This document shows positions 44,971 through 57,467 of a stretch of DNA of 64,000 bases, piece after piece. Source of the stretch: Chamaelirium japonicum (lineage: Eukaryota; Streptophyta; Magnoliopsida; Liliales; Melanthiaceae). Positions within the stretch are counted from its first letter, which is position 1. Every line of letters starts with the position of its first letter. Position numbers and translations under genes: made by a program. The notes under the pieces were generated by a model that searched no databases, was not told where the DNA came from, and saw only the letters and a program-made list of their open reading frames with translations. The stretch lies in the NCBI GenBank assembly GCA_947650365.1, contig OX393549.1:86190108-86254107 (forward strand), in the 5' to 3' direction.

Positions 44971-47396
44971 AGTTCGAACTACGTCATTTGCTCAAATTTC
45001 TAATCCGAAGCGATTGATTTTAAAAAGTTATGTGACAAACTACATGAATTGCCCAACCGCTACCCTCCGGCCTCTGGCCACCATCACCACCACCTGCACC
45101 CACCATCTATCACCGCCCGACCACCACTAGTCGGCCGTCGACCCCTACTGCTCGTCTGGCCGCCTGTTGCCGCCTGACTAAGGGCCTCCGTCGCCAGCCA
45201 CTGCCCACCGTCGATCACTAAGACCTCTATTTTGCCACAAAACAACCAAATAATCATTTCGCAAAGTAGATGATTGTTAAGCATCCTTTCATTTTTTTTT
45301 TTAATCAAATAGGTTCTTACACGTGCTTGTCCAGTGCCTGACGGTCAGCGGAGGCCAAGTTGACAGTTGACATGTGCTTTCCTTTTCAATAAAATGCTCA
45401 CACGCGCGTGCACCCAATTCATGGGTGCATGGGAATCACCGACTGGGTGGTGGGCCGGTTGATGCCGAACTTCTGGCCCGAAGTGGTGGGCCGGTTAATC
45501 TGGAAAAGGCATAGGAAGCGAAGGAATCCGAATTTTGCATGGGAGTCACGCTGATGAGCTGATCGCGATGGGCTACGTACGGAAGGGTTTGGACGTGTGG
45601 CCCTGATTTGACGTGTGGGCTTTGTCGGTTTCGTTTGGACGCCACCATCCAAAAGATTCCCTTACCCTTCCACGTGGCGACGCGCCAACGGTTTTAAGGT
45701 GTGCCAAAACAGCTAGTTGTTTCTCGGATTTTTTTTAATTATCAAACCCCTTTTAAAATATTAGAAAAATACCCTCTATTTTTTTTACTCAAAAAAATAT
45801 TTAAAAAAAAATTAAACAGTAAATTAATTGGGGTAATGTGCTTAAGGTCCCTCTCAAGAGATCGGTGGAGTTAAAAGGACGTGCAACAATCGGTTTAGTT
45901 TAAGTTCCCAGTAACAGATCGATCTCGGTGAAAAAGAGTTGCAAAATGTCCAAAATATACTCACCTCTATCCTCCCCTTTCTTCAGATTCTCCTAAGCAG
46001 CGGTGGCGAGGCGAGTGCGAGCAGCTGTTGCAAAGACGAGCGCGAGCAGCAGAGATCGCAGCGGCGGCAGCAGGCACGACCCCAAAGTGCAACTGCTTCG
46101 ATTTGGAGGTGGGAATGAAAACCGGTTGGAGTTGTTCCCACCTTCAAAATAAAGAGAAGAAGGTCCGTTGAGGTCAATGCTCTTAGCGTGTGGATAGAAG
46201 ATAGACCAATGATCGATCCAAAGTTGCAATAAGAGAGAGAAATACCCAAATTTTAACAACCCCACAGGATGAAAAGGCTCTCCGGTAATACGAGAAAGAG
46301 GCCCGTCACTACAGAACGGGAGGATATTTGTCGTAGTGCGAAATTATTCAAACTCTTTACATAGGCCATGAGTTGTACGTCTTACCAATCCAACTATCAA
46401 TTGGAATCATATAATATGTGTTTTAAACTTATTGTCTATATACATAATGTTACTACCATGTTGTCTGTTATAGAGGTAGAGATCAAGTTCGAAAAGCAGC
46501 AGTGAGCCCAAGCTGAATCCAAGGTGGAGCCTAGCGGGACGAAAGGATCGAGAAGGAGCAAATCAGGAATATAGGAGAGGTTGTGCATAAGACCTGGATC
46601 ATGCATACGATATGGGAGGCTTGCACACACAACCTGCTCACGTACTACGCGTACAACATGGACCTATAGAACTCTGCACAACGGCTTGGGTATGAAACTT
46701 CCCAGGTCGTGCGCACGACAAAGAAGAGATTTTCAGATCGACCCGTTTGTCTTATTCTTTTTTGGGGGGTTCCTATATAAAGAATCAATTTATGTTTATC
46801 CTAACCTAATCTCTTTTTTGAATTGGGAGGGGCTTGGAAAGGCTTGGCGGTTATAGATCGGCTAGGGTTTGCTTCAGAAATCAAGAAGGAAGAAGTTCTT
46901 GTTCGTCGACTGGGGATTCTTGTAGAAGTTTGGTTGAGGTGAAGATCATTCCTTGTATTAAACAGTTTGATCTTGCTAATTGAAGGTAGTGAAAATGGCG
47001 TGGTGGAGAGAGTAGTAGGCAAGTTTGCTGGACCTATGTAAATCTTGTATCTCTTTCTCTATGCTTATGGTTTGTTTTGCATCGATCTATTGCTTACTCT
47101 CGGTATTTTGTAGGAACTACTTGATTGGGTGCTAAGTTAATAGAGGCGATCTTGTTGTTGGATCGTTCTTATCTTTGGACCATCACGATTGAGTGTCATA
47201 TGATGATCTTGGTGTTTTCGCTATACTAGTATGTTGTCTGATCACCAACATTGCCATGCAATGTCGCTTGCCATCGCCGACTCCTATGCAAAACCACCTC
47301 CTTCTACCCTCTTCCTCGTGGTACAAGTACGACCAAACAAGTTTAGCATGCTTGCATGGATGTTGACGACTGTGGTCTCTTGCACAGACCACCAGG
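44971..47396. other. Intergenic or old repeat sequence, no gene called
   Basis: Short ORFs here (up to 91 codons) have no recognisable domains. A G-box-like CCACGTGGC lies at about 45670. At about 46770-46990 there is a TATATAAAG with a downstream leader-like stretch, which could be part of an old LTR. None is strong enough to call. Confidence 0.4.
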
Positions 47397-47871
47397 CAGG
47401 GGTGGCAATGGATCGTGTCGGGTCGGGTCCGTGTCGGGTCTAGTTTCGGGTCGTGTCCAAAATCCCTAGACCCGGACTAGACCCGTTTAACTAATCGTGT
47501 CTAGATGCTAAACCCATTCGCGACCCGTTTATAAACGGGTAGACCCGATAAGACCCGTTTACCACACGGATTTATTCAATTGATTCCATCCGACCCGATC
47601 CGATTCGACCCGACCTAACCCAATAGACCCGCTGATACTATATATTACAGTATCGGATTGCAGGTAGACCCGACCCGACCCGACCCGATCCGTTGAATAT
47701 TAAACGGATCGTTCCGGGTCTACCATGTCCAGCCCTAAACTTGGACCCGACCCGTTTATTAAACAGGTCTATCGTGTCGACCCATTTACGACCTGAACAT
47801 GTTTAGCCCTGACCCAGACCCGCTAACTTCGTGTCGGGTCTGCCGTGTGGGGTCCGAAATTGCCAGCCCTA
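47397..47871. mobile_element. hAT-like MITE, relative of 34916
   Basis: The ends CAGGGGTGGCAATGG and AATTGCCAGCCCTA are inverted repeats of the same type as the element at 34916, with the same GGGTCGGGTC/GACCCGACCC interior. CCAGG occurs next to both ends, so a degenerate 8-bp target copy is plausible. Confidence 0.72.
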
Positions 47872-48229
47872 ATCCAGGAGAAGGAAGGAGCTGATTTGCA
47901 TGAGCACAAATAGTGGCGATGAGGCACCAACGTGGCATCTATCGTGACATAAAAATATGTTGTAGACCTTTACGATTGGATATTTTATATCAAGTTTATT
48001 TTTCTTTTTATGTATCTTGCCAAGCCTATAAAAGGTCATCAAATCTTGTAGGGTGCGTTTGGTATTGGTTTTGAAATTTTAGGTTTTGATTTTGGAATAC
48101 CAAGAACTAGTTTCGTGCAAAACCAGTTTTAGCTTATCAAAAACCAGTTCTATAATTATCAATATTTGAGCATTTGGCAATAAAACCAGTTTTGAGCATA
48201 AAACTAGTTTTGTAGTTATTTCCTCTATT

Positions 48230-48480
48230 TATAAATATTCTATTTGTAAAACATTATCTATATAACATACTTTATCCATCACATTCTTTTTTTATAGTAT
48301 ATTCTCTCTATAATATTTTCTCTATATCATTTTCTCTCCAATAATTTTTCATTCTAAAATATTATTTGTGTAATACTCTATCTTCTTATACTCTCTCTAT
48401 ATAATATTTCTCTTTAGAGTACTTTCTCTCTCTATAACATTTTTTATCTACAATATTTTCTCTTTATAATATTTTCTCTC
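48230..48480. repeat. CT/AT minisatellite, left part
   Basis: Degenerate units of about 17-18 bp around TATAATATTTTCTCTC. The array continues on the other side of the copia insertion. Confidence 0.8.
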
Positions 48481-48636
48481 TGTTATGAAACGGTGGTTGC
48501 ATCGGATATGGATGCCCACCGGATAAAGACCCCCGGATTAAAGGGATTTAGAGATTTACCCCGTCTCTATCCCTATGGCATATTATGCCTATATATAGGG
48601 GCTTTGGTGAATAATAAACAGAGTTTTTTCCCAACA

Positions 48637-48650
48637 CGTTATCAGCACGA
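48637..48650 (+). promoter_or_regulatory. Unusual primer binding site of the second copia element
   Basis: The bases after the 5' LTR are CGTTATCAGCACGA, not the tRNA-Met 3' complement. It may pair with an internal part of a tRNA (half-tRNA priming); the tRNA is not identified here. Confidence 0.5.
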
Positions 48651-48828
48651 AAGCTGACGCCCCGGCCGACCCCATCGCAGAAGAGAGATCAGAGAGAGAG
48701 AGATCACCGGAGCTCTGTTTCGGTTACCGATCAGATCTCTAGTTTGAGATCAGATAAGAGGGATAGAGATAACATGGCATTTAATACTCAGTTAGATTCA
48801 CCCCTCATAACATGTTATCTATACTCAT

Positions 48829-49110
48829 GTCCAATTCGACCCGACCCGACTGTATTGACCAGACCCGATCCGAGCCTTAGGCACAGACCCAGGCCCGAGC
48901 CCAGATCAGGCCCGACCCGATCGGTATATATAGCAGGCCCAACCCGTTTATTACATGCAGGCCCGGCCCGATTGCATAGTACAGACCCGACTGCACATTG
49001 CAGGCCCGGCCCAACTGGATTTATACAGACCCGACCCGACTGTATTGTACAGACCCGACCCGATGATATTTAGCACATACCCGACCCGACTGCGTATTGC
49101 ATATCCAACC
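48829..49110. repeat. CCCGACCC-rich repeats in the leader
   Basis: ACAGACCCGACCCGA-like units recur about ten times in the leader of the second copia element. They resemble the interior of the hAT-like MITEs at 34916 and 47397. Confidence 0.65.
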
Positions 49111-50005
49111 CGTCCATTCTTATATGCACTCACATACATTTGATTGAATGTTTTGATATACACTGCTCATTTAAATACTCTTTTGTAAGCCCGATATATA
49201 GCCAAATTGTTCAATCCATATATGAATTTTGGGTATCCGAACCATTCCGGAAGCATCGGTACGGTCAGATTTTGCTATTGCATACATATTATTTATGTAC
49301 TTAACTGTTTAGCCCCTAAGGGACCAATTTGCAATATCTGTTTTACAAACAAGGACAGAATTGTCCTTAATTGTAACAGACTCTATGATGTATTTAAGTC
49401 TCGAATCTCTTACCAGTTCTATGTACATAAAATATCATTTTCTTCATTAGATGTACTTTAGTTAATTAGAACATTTTAGAAAAGCTTGGCAAGGCGCATG
49501 ACGGTTCCATAGAACCCGCTCTACCTTGGCAAGTGGTTTCTAAAAGGACCCTATTAATAACCAGTATTAATAGGCTTTGTACATGATATGTCAAATTGTT
49601 TTCTATAATATATCTCTATATGCACATGTGATGAATACGGTAATCATAGTAATTAATGAATATATAAACATGCGTGCATACATGAATATATAACTATGGT
49701 TAAGATAGATATCTTATATCTCATAGTGTGTATTAATTTTATCATTGTTAGATAAAATAATTTTCACTATTGCCAGTGCCAATACCGAATATTATTTGTT
49801 TATGGACATATGTTGACTAGTTAAAATGATAATCTTTAACCTCATCCATAGCCTGTGTGTGAGCTCGGCCCTTGTCAGCCGAGACAGTACAATGTGGCTA
49901 TGGATACATCTTAACTAGTAGTTCCATAAAGGTTAGGATTTCGATGTTCATAGAATCTGATAGTCTTTAATCTATCAATTAACTAGGCTCATATCCCGTC
50001 CCCAG

Positions 50006-51080
50006 ATGTCTAACCTTGCAAAGTTGGAGTTCGCCGCACTTGATGTCAACGGCAATAATTACTTAGCATGGAGGCTAGATGCTAAGCTCCATCTACAATC
50101 AATCAAGTTGGGTAAGGCGATTATAAAGCCTACAGGCACGGAAAGCCTTAGTCCTGAAGACAAGGCTAAAGCGACAATCTTTATGCGTCGCCACCTACAT
50201 GTAGACCTGAAGAACGAATATTTAACCGTTGAAGACCCCTTAGTTCTGTGGGAATCCCTACGGGATAGATATGATCATCAAAGGGCTGTCATCCTTCCAG
50301 CAGCGAGGAATGAATGGATAAACCTGCGCTACCAAGATTTTAAATCGGTCGCAGAATATAATTCTGCAATGTTTAACATCGTGTCCCGACTTGAGCTATG
50401 TGGAGAGCCAGTTACCCAAGGACAGATGATCGATAAGACTCTATCCACCTTCCATGCAAAGAAACGTCCTACTGCAACAACAATATCGGGAGCGAAACTT
50501 CCAGAAAATATCAGATTTGATTTCGGTACTCTTAGTTGCAGAGGAGAACAAAAAAGTTCTTATGAAGAATCACAACTCCAGACCAACTGGAGCATTGGCG
50601 TTCCCTGAAGCGCATGCCAATGAAGGATACCACAGAGGTAGAGGCAGAGGAAGGTTTGAAAGAGGTGGTCGTCATAACCACTCCGGCAGAAGTGGCAGGG
50701 GCGACAGAGGTGGCAACCCCAGCAGAGGAGGCTACCGAGGTAGAGGCAGGCGTGGCCACCCCAACAGAGGTGGACTCAATCCGCAGCAAAATACAAATTT
50801 CAAGAAACAGAGTAACAAGCCCTGGCACGCAGAACAAGTGACGGAAGACTCTCCTTCTAATAAGTGGCCTACAGACACTTGTTTCAAGTGTGGGCGTGAA
50901 GGCCATTGGTCTCGCAACTGTCGTACATCTAAAGAAGAGGTGACAAACTTTCAAGCATCACAGAAAGCTGAGGGTAATGCAATGTTTGCCCTCGACAATG
51001 ATGACCTCCTTGAAGATGAACTCAATGAGATGCAAGGAAAAACCAAGCTCACAACTTCTGATTTCTTCAATGACAACTAG
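50006..51080 (+). pseudogene. gag of the second copia element, one frameshift
   Basis: Codons from 50006 (MSNLAKLEFAALDVNGNNYL) give a UBN2-type gag to about residue 150. One extra A near 50459 then shifts the frame, and the rest is read in the overlapping frame from 50454. That part has an Arg-Gly-Gly rich stretch (RGRGRGRFERGGR), a CCHC knuckle (CFKCGREGHWSRNC) and an acidic end with a stop at 51078-51080. The ATG directly follows CCCAG. Apart from the single base the gag looks well kept, unlike pol. Confidence 0.85.
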
Positions 51081-51289
51081 GGGGGACAGGATATTTTAAG
51101 TGATAAACTGCTATCGTTTATTAGAACAGCTGTTTGATTTCTAGTAGTTAATATTTCATTTGCTTGTTAGACTGTCATATCATTTATTTTTATAAAAACA
51201 ATTATTTGCTTTATTATAGTTGATATTTTGGTTGCTTGATATCTTTTAGATCTCTCTTATTAAATATTTCTCATTTCTTATAGAATCTA

Positions 51290-53450
51290 AGGGAGACATG
51301 TATATTGACTATAGCTAGCCTCGCTCGGATAATAGAAGGCTCCGGTAGAGCACACCTAGTGTTACTTAATGGAACCCATATCTTTATACAATATGCCTTA
51401 TACTATAGTAACTCTAAAAGAAATTTACTCAGTTTCAAAGATATAAGAGTAAATGGGTATCACATAGAAACCCTGAGCGAGGGGAACAATGAAAATTTAT
51501 GTATAACCTCTAGTGTTGGAAACCAGAAGTTTACTCTAGAGAAATTCTCCAATCTATCCTTAGGGATATACGTCACCCACATTGGGATTGTTGAGTCACA
51601 TGGAAACATGAGCCAACAGCTCAGTACTAATCCAAGACAAATAGTGAGCCAGAAGCTCCATAATCCTATAATTTTTAATATCTGGCATGATTGTTTAGGA
51701 TATCCTAGGACAATAATGATGAATACGATCGTAGAAAACTTTTGTGGTCATTCCTTAGCACATTATCAAATATTTAGAACCCTTAACATGTGACATTTTT
51801 ACCGCAAGATTTGCGGATTGTCACATTGATGAGACAGTCTTCCCGTCGTTAGGGGGAGATAAAAAAGATAATAAACGTCCTGTCCAAGAAGGAACGACGT
51901 GAATTATCGTGAAATACTTCTATTCTGTCTCATCTAGACCCCATGACTCCCCAATGTAAGCATGACATTAGGAGAATGACAGTAAATGAGTCTGGCACAC
52001 GCCAGAAGCGTGGCAGACCTATAGGTTCCAAAGATTTAGCTCCCTAGAAGAGGAGATTAAATAGCATATCACACCATACAGCTCCTGAAGAAGCTGTTCT
52101 TAATATAAACTCTCCTGAAGAGAGGATTCATGACGGTCCGGAAGATGTCATGAATCAAAAATCCAATTTCCCCAAATTAAAGCATATCGCTCCGGAAGAG
52201 GTTATGCCCCAGATCCTAGAAGAGACTAGGAAAGAGGTACCGGTACCCAACAATGATGAGATATCTGTGTTCTACACATACTCAGGGGAAATATGAAATA
52301 GAAAAGAAATAGTCGTTGATGATATATTTTTATATACTACGACAAATGAGATAATGAAGGGTGATGATAATGATACTGAACCATGTAAAATCCCTGAAGG
52401 ATTTGATTTACCTATACGGTAACCTAGACAGTGATATATATATGAAAATCCCTGAAGGATTTGATTTACCAAACTCCAAATCTAGAAATACGCATTCAAT
52501 TACATTAAAACGAGCATTATACGGTCTGAAACAATCCAGAAGATTGTGGTACAATCGGCTCAGTAAATATCTGTCTAGGAAAGGCTATAAAAATGATATT
52601 ATATGCCCATGCGTATTTATTAAGAAATCCCAGAATGGATTTACAATAGCAGCAGTATATATAGATGATAAATCTAATAGGATCTCCCGAAGAGATTGAG
52701 AAGACTGCTGGCTATCTTAAAAGGAGTTTGAAATGAGAGACCTGGATGAGTCAAATTTTGCCTCGACCTGCAGATCGAACGCAATAAGGATGGGACCTTA
52801 GTCCATCAAACAAAATATATTGAAAATCTCCTGAAGAGATTTAATATGGATAAGTGTTATCCACTTGTAAGGTCTTTAGATGTTAACAAAGACCTATACA
52901 GGCCTAGAAAAGAAAATAAAGGCGTCTTGGGTCCTGAAGTACCCTGGATCCTGAAGTACCCTATTTAAGTGCAATATGTGCAATTATTTATTTATCTCAA
53001 TGCACTAGATCTGATATTCCATTTTCTGTTAATCTACTTGTTAGATATATTTCTGCATCTACACATAGATATTGGAATGGTATAAAGCACATACCTAAAG
53101 GGGAAATTTGACATTGGTTTATACTATTCATGTAAAAGGACTAACCCAATTGGATATGCAGACTCTGGTTATTTATCTGATCCCCATAAAGGGAGATCAC
53201 AAATATATTATATGTTTCTTAAAAGTAATGCAGCATGCCTAGCTCAAATTCAGAGTGGCTTCATCAAAGGCGACTCTCCCCGAAATTCTTCTGCACCCTT
53301 GAACTCCAAGAGAATGAAGAGACTATTATAAAGCAGGAGAAGTCAACTGAGAACCTGACAGATCTCTTCACCAAGGCGCTTCCAAAGTCTACATTCCAGA
53401 AGTTGGTGTATCAGATTGGCATGAGGAGACTTCACCAACAGAGCATGTGA
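51290..53450 (+). pseudogene. Deleted and frameshifted pol of the second copia element
   Basis: Read in pieces: the end of protease and the GAG pre-integrase (51305-51793; LLSFKDIRVNGYHIE, NIWHDCLGYPRTIMM). The integrase catalytic core is missing: the sequence jumps to the linker that normally follows it (DETVFPSLGGD at about 51824). After the linker (GRPIGSKD, about 52010) the start of reverse transcriptase is also missing. RT remnants are at about 52400-52900 (ALYGLKQS, then YIDD), and RNase H remnants at about 53020-53450. Many stops and frameshifts occur. It cannot encode an active polymerase or integrase. Confidence 0.85.
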
Positions 53451-53629
53451 ATTTTATTTTAAATTGATGTATTAACAGGGTGGGAAGTAGCATCTTAAAT
53501 GTATTAGGGGGAGTGAGTATTTTTCTTTTGAAGATTGATGTAAGCAATGCTTGTAATAGAATGTAGGATAAAGATGAGGGGGAGCATCCTGAAGATGCAG
53601 ATGGAGACATCCAGAAGAATGTCTTTTGC

Positions 53630-53880
53630 GCATTGTACTCTTTTTCCTGCGATGAGGTTTTTTCCCACAGGGTTTTCCCATCGAAAGGTTTTAATGAGGC
53701 AGTGTAAGTCGCACCCACTAAGATTCCAGAAGAATCTGAGATTCCAGACGAATCTGTTCCTGAAGAACTATGTTCCTGAAGAACTACGTTCCTGAAGAAC
53801 GCGTTGTACTCTTTTTCCTTCACTAAAGGTTTTGTCCCATTGGGTTTTCCTTAGTAAGGTTTTAACGAGGCAATGTTTTG
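53630..53880 (+). repeat. Duplicated 3' untranslated block
   Basis: A ~70-bp block starting TTGTACTCTTTTTCC and ending GGTTTTAACGAGGCAATG or a close form occurs at about 53633-53702 and 53806-53874. The two are separated by short repeats of TTCCTGAAGAAC. It lies just before the purine tract. Confidence 0.65.
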
Positions 53881-53903
53881 AAAAGTGGGCATCCAAGGGG
53901 GAG

Positions 53904-54059
53904 TGTTATGAAACGGTGGTTGCATCGGATATGGATGCCCACCGGATAAAGACCCCCGGATTAAAGGGATTTAGAGATTTACCCCGTCTCTATCCCTATG
54001 GCATATTATGCCTATATATAGGGGCTTTGGTGAATAATAAACAGAGTTTTTTCCCAACA
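53904..54059 (+). repeat. 3' LTR of the second copia element
   Basis: 156 bp, identical to the 5' LTR at 48481-48636. It contains CCTATATATAGGGG, a likely TATA box. Confidence 0.95.
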
Positions 54060-55740
54060 CTCTCTATGATAATTTCTTTTTTCTCTCTTATGTCAATTTC
54101 TCTCTACAATATTTTATTTTTCTAAAATGTTCTCTCCAATATTTTCTCTCTACGATATTATCTCTTTCTACAATATTTTCTCTCCAACATTATCTCTATG
54201 ATATTTTCTCTCTATAATATTTTCTCTTCTCATTACGTTATTTTCTATCTAAAATACTCTCCTTCTATAATATTTTATCTCTCTACAATATTCTCTCTAA
54301 AACATACTCATTCTATAATATTTTTTCTCTCTAAAATATTCTCTTGCTACAAGATTTTCTCTCTCTAAAAATATTCTCTTTATAACACTTTCTCTAATAT
54401 TTTCTCTCTACAATATTATTTCTCCTCTCTCTACCCCATTTTTTCTCTCTATAATATTTTCTCTCATTCAGTTTCTCTTTTAAATATTTGCTCTTTAAAA
54501 TATTTTGTCTTTACAATATTTTCTCTCTAAACTATTTTTTTTGTACAATATTTTTTCTCTCTCTATAATATTCTGTTTCTACAACATTTTCTCTTTACAA
54601 TATTTTTTCTCTATTAAATATTATCTTTCTATAACATTTTTTCTATCTGCAATATCTTCGATCTCTTTCAATAATATTTTTTCTCTATATCATTTTTTCT
54701 ATGATATTTCCTCTGTATAATATTTTTTTCTCTTAATGTTATTTTCTATTTCTAAAATATTCTCTCTCTAAAATATTCTCTTTCTATAAAATTTTCTCTC
54801 TAAAATATCATATTTTATAATATTTTCTCTCTACAACATTTCTCTTTCTAAAATATTCTCTTTGTATACTATTTTCTCTTTCTAAAATATTCTTTCTATA
54901 ATATTTTCTCTCTTGAACATTTTCTCTATTTATGATATCTTCTCTCTCTATAATTAATATTTTTCTCCCCTCTATATTATTTTCTCTATCTATAATATTT
55001 CTTATCTAAATTTTACTGTCTATAATATATTCTCTCTCTAAAATATTCTCTTTCTATAATATTTTATCTCTATAAAATATTCTCTTTCTATAATATTTTC
55101 TCTCTACAACATTTTTCTTTCTAAAATATTCTCTCTCTAAAATATTCTCTTTTTACAATATTTTCTCTCTAAAATATCCTATTTATATAAAGTTTCCACT
55201 CTATAACATTTTTCTCTCTAAAATATTCTCTTTTTATAATATTGTCTCTCTAAAATATTCTATTTCTATTATATTTTCTCTCTATGATATCTTCTCTCTC
55301 TATTATTAATATTTTTCTCCTGTCAATGCTTTTTTCTCTCTCTACAATATTTTCTATCTAAATTACTCTCTATAACATATTCTCTCTCTAAAATATTATC
55401 TTTCTATAATATTTTCTCTTTCTAAAATATTCACTTTCTATAATGTTTTCTCTTTCTACAATATTTTCTTTTTCTACAATATTTTCTCTCTCTATAATAT
55501 TTTCTCTCTATAATATTTTTGATCTTCGATATTTTCTCTCACAACATATTTATTTATTTAATACTCTCTATCTATATTCTTCTCATTAGAAATTTCTCTC
55601 TCTATAATATTTTTATATCTATCATATATTTTCTCTAAAGTATTCTCTCTATAATAATTTTCTCTCTCTACAATATGATATCTATATATTCTCCCGGTTT
55701 TAATTTTTTCTCTTTACAATAGTTTCTCTCTACAACATAT
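54060..55740. repeat. CT/AT minisatellite, right part
   Basis: About 1.7 kb of degenerate ~17-18-bp units (CTATAATATTTTCTCTCT and variants with CAATATT or AAATATT). It continues the array at 48230-48480. Short ORFs in it are artefacts. Confidence 0.9.
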
Positions 55741-56033
55741 ATGTTATTCACAATAATTTTTTTTAATTATTGTTTTGCCTTCTTGTCTCAAGAACCCAAA
55801 AGAAGAATCCAAAAGCAGAAAATTTCTTCTTTTGGGTTTTGATGATTTTCTGGTTTTGGTTTTGGAAAACCAATTTTTTAATCGAATCCCAAACATACTA
55901 AAATCTTATACCAAAACCAGTTTGGCAAGTGGAACTAGTTTTGACGCAAAACTAGGCCTCCAAAACCAATGCCAAACACACCCGTAGTTTTTATCATCTT
56001 GGATCAATGTATTTTCTTTGCTATCCCGACCAT

Positions 56034-56401
56034 TGTAGATAGCCTCTCCAAAACCCAAGTCGTAAGGGGAGGTCCGCAGATGACATTTCAAGCACCATCG
56101 CTCCCTAGCCAATGTGGGACTAAACCCAACAAGTCTCCCCTTACATGAGGCTAGGGCTGATCACCAGTCAGCACCCAGCATCTCTCTCATGTGCAGAGAT
56201 CAGGTGAAGAGGCACATCTTGGACATAACCTGGCCATACCTTGGCCCGACTAGAACCTGACTGGACGGAGCCTGGCTCTGACACCAATAGTAGATACCCT
56301 CACACCCCCAAACCCGAGGTATAAGGGAAGGTCTACGGAGGGTATATGAAGCACCATCGTCCAGCTCCGTAGAGCCGATCAATGTGGGACTAAACCCAAC
56401 A
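56034..56401 (-). mobile_element. TRIM-like miniature LTR retrotransposon
   Basis: Two related terminal repeats, 56034-56131 and about 56288-56401, both end AATGTGGGACTAAACCCAACA and both carry AAGCACCATCG. Next to the right repeat the minus strand reads TTGGTGTCAGAGCC, a near match to the tRNA-Met primer site. Next to the left repeat it reads AAGGGGAGACT, a purine tract. The interior is ~155 bp without coding capacity. No perfect target duplication was found. Confidence 0.68.
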
Positions 56402-57367
56402 ATCACTCCTCTTGTTCTTGAGTGACTTTCGAGATATCTCAGAAGAGAAGCATTGGTATTTCGCTAGACCGCCACAAACGATGGCGAAGCTTCTCTCTCG
56501 TAGCCGGCTTAATTCGCTCTCAAACCAATATTTTCTTAGTATTTAATTGTTTTAAAATATTATTGGGATGAAAAAAATTTCTTTTTACCCCCTCTTTATT
56601 TTTATGACAATTTGTTGAAGATATATTATCGAACACCACTTGGAATCTGGTGAACAGTGTGGAGAGAAAACAAAGGACAATGATGGGTCTCAAGGAATAC
56701 CATATATCGTCGTTCCATGCTCTCTTGTATGATGATTAAGTTTAGACATGGAGTGAGCATCTCCATTGCATCACTATCTTGTCAAAATATTCATTACTCA
56801 CAAGAATTATGGACAAATCTGATGTACGAGATATATACTTGGCTCTCCAAACAAAGCAATACATAAGTTTTTTTTTTTTTTTTGGGTATGTTGAAGTGAT
56901 GATCACCATCGGATCCCCACAGAGTCGTCACATGTTGGCGAAGTAGTACAAGCAGCTACCAAGCGGGGGGAAAGTGCAACCGGTGCACCACCAAGATGTC
57001 ATTAGTGTCAACATTCAAACCCTAAAAAAAAAAAGTAGAGCCGCTTACCGGCGACGACGGATGACGCCACATCCGGCGGGAAGCCCATGTACAGAGGGAA
57101 GAAAACAGAACAACCAAACCCAAAAACAATATAAAAACCCAACGACCACCGCCAGTAGGTCAGCTAACAAGGAGGAGCCACCACCTGGCCACTGAACTGC
57201 CGTCGAATTGTCGCCCTGCCGCAAAATCGTTGGGAGCCGATCACTGGTCAGAGGAGGTGACTGGACATCCATTGACGGAGAAAATCTCGACGCCGGGGTT
57301 AGATCCGACCATCCAGCTGCCCCCGGCAAGAGAACTGATCCCTACATCGAGCGATGGCTGCCAACAA
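56402..57367. other. No gene seen
   Basis: Intergenic sequence. Frames at 56974-57367 are short and run into the GA microsatellite, so I do not call them. Confidence 0.45.

Positions 57368-57467
<100 letters not shown>

Larger units (their letters stand above)
48481..54059 (+). mobile_element. Second copia-type element, 5579 bp, young but defective
   Basis: The LTRs 48481-48636 and 53904-54059 are each 156 bp and identical as far as I can compare. The target duplication CTCTC lies at 48476-48480 and 54060-54064. AAGGGGGAG precedes the 3' LTR as the purine tract. Gag carries a frameshift and pol lacks the integrase core and the start of reverse transcriptase. The element must have moved with proteins from elsewhere. 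Confidence 0.92.
48051..55983. mobile_element. TIR (Harbinger-like) element with minisatellite interior, split by a copia element
   Basis: The ends GGGTGCGTTTGGTATTGG and CCAATGCCAAACACACCC are inverted repeats of PIF/Harbinger style. Both are flanked by GTA (48048-48050 and 55984-55986). A subterminal AAAACTAGTT/AACTAGTTTT inverted pair supports the pairing. Between the ends lies a CT/AT array (about 48230-48480 and 54060-55740), interrupted by the copia insertion 48481-54059. No transposase is seen. Confidence 0.68.

Noticed and set aside
54505..54720. Phe/Ser-rich frame in the CT/AT array
   Set aside because: Produced by the minisatellite units.
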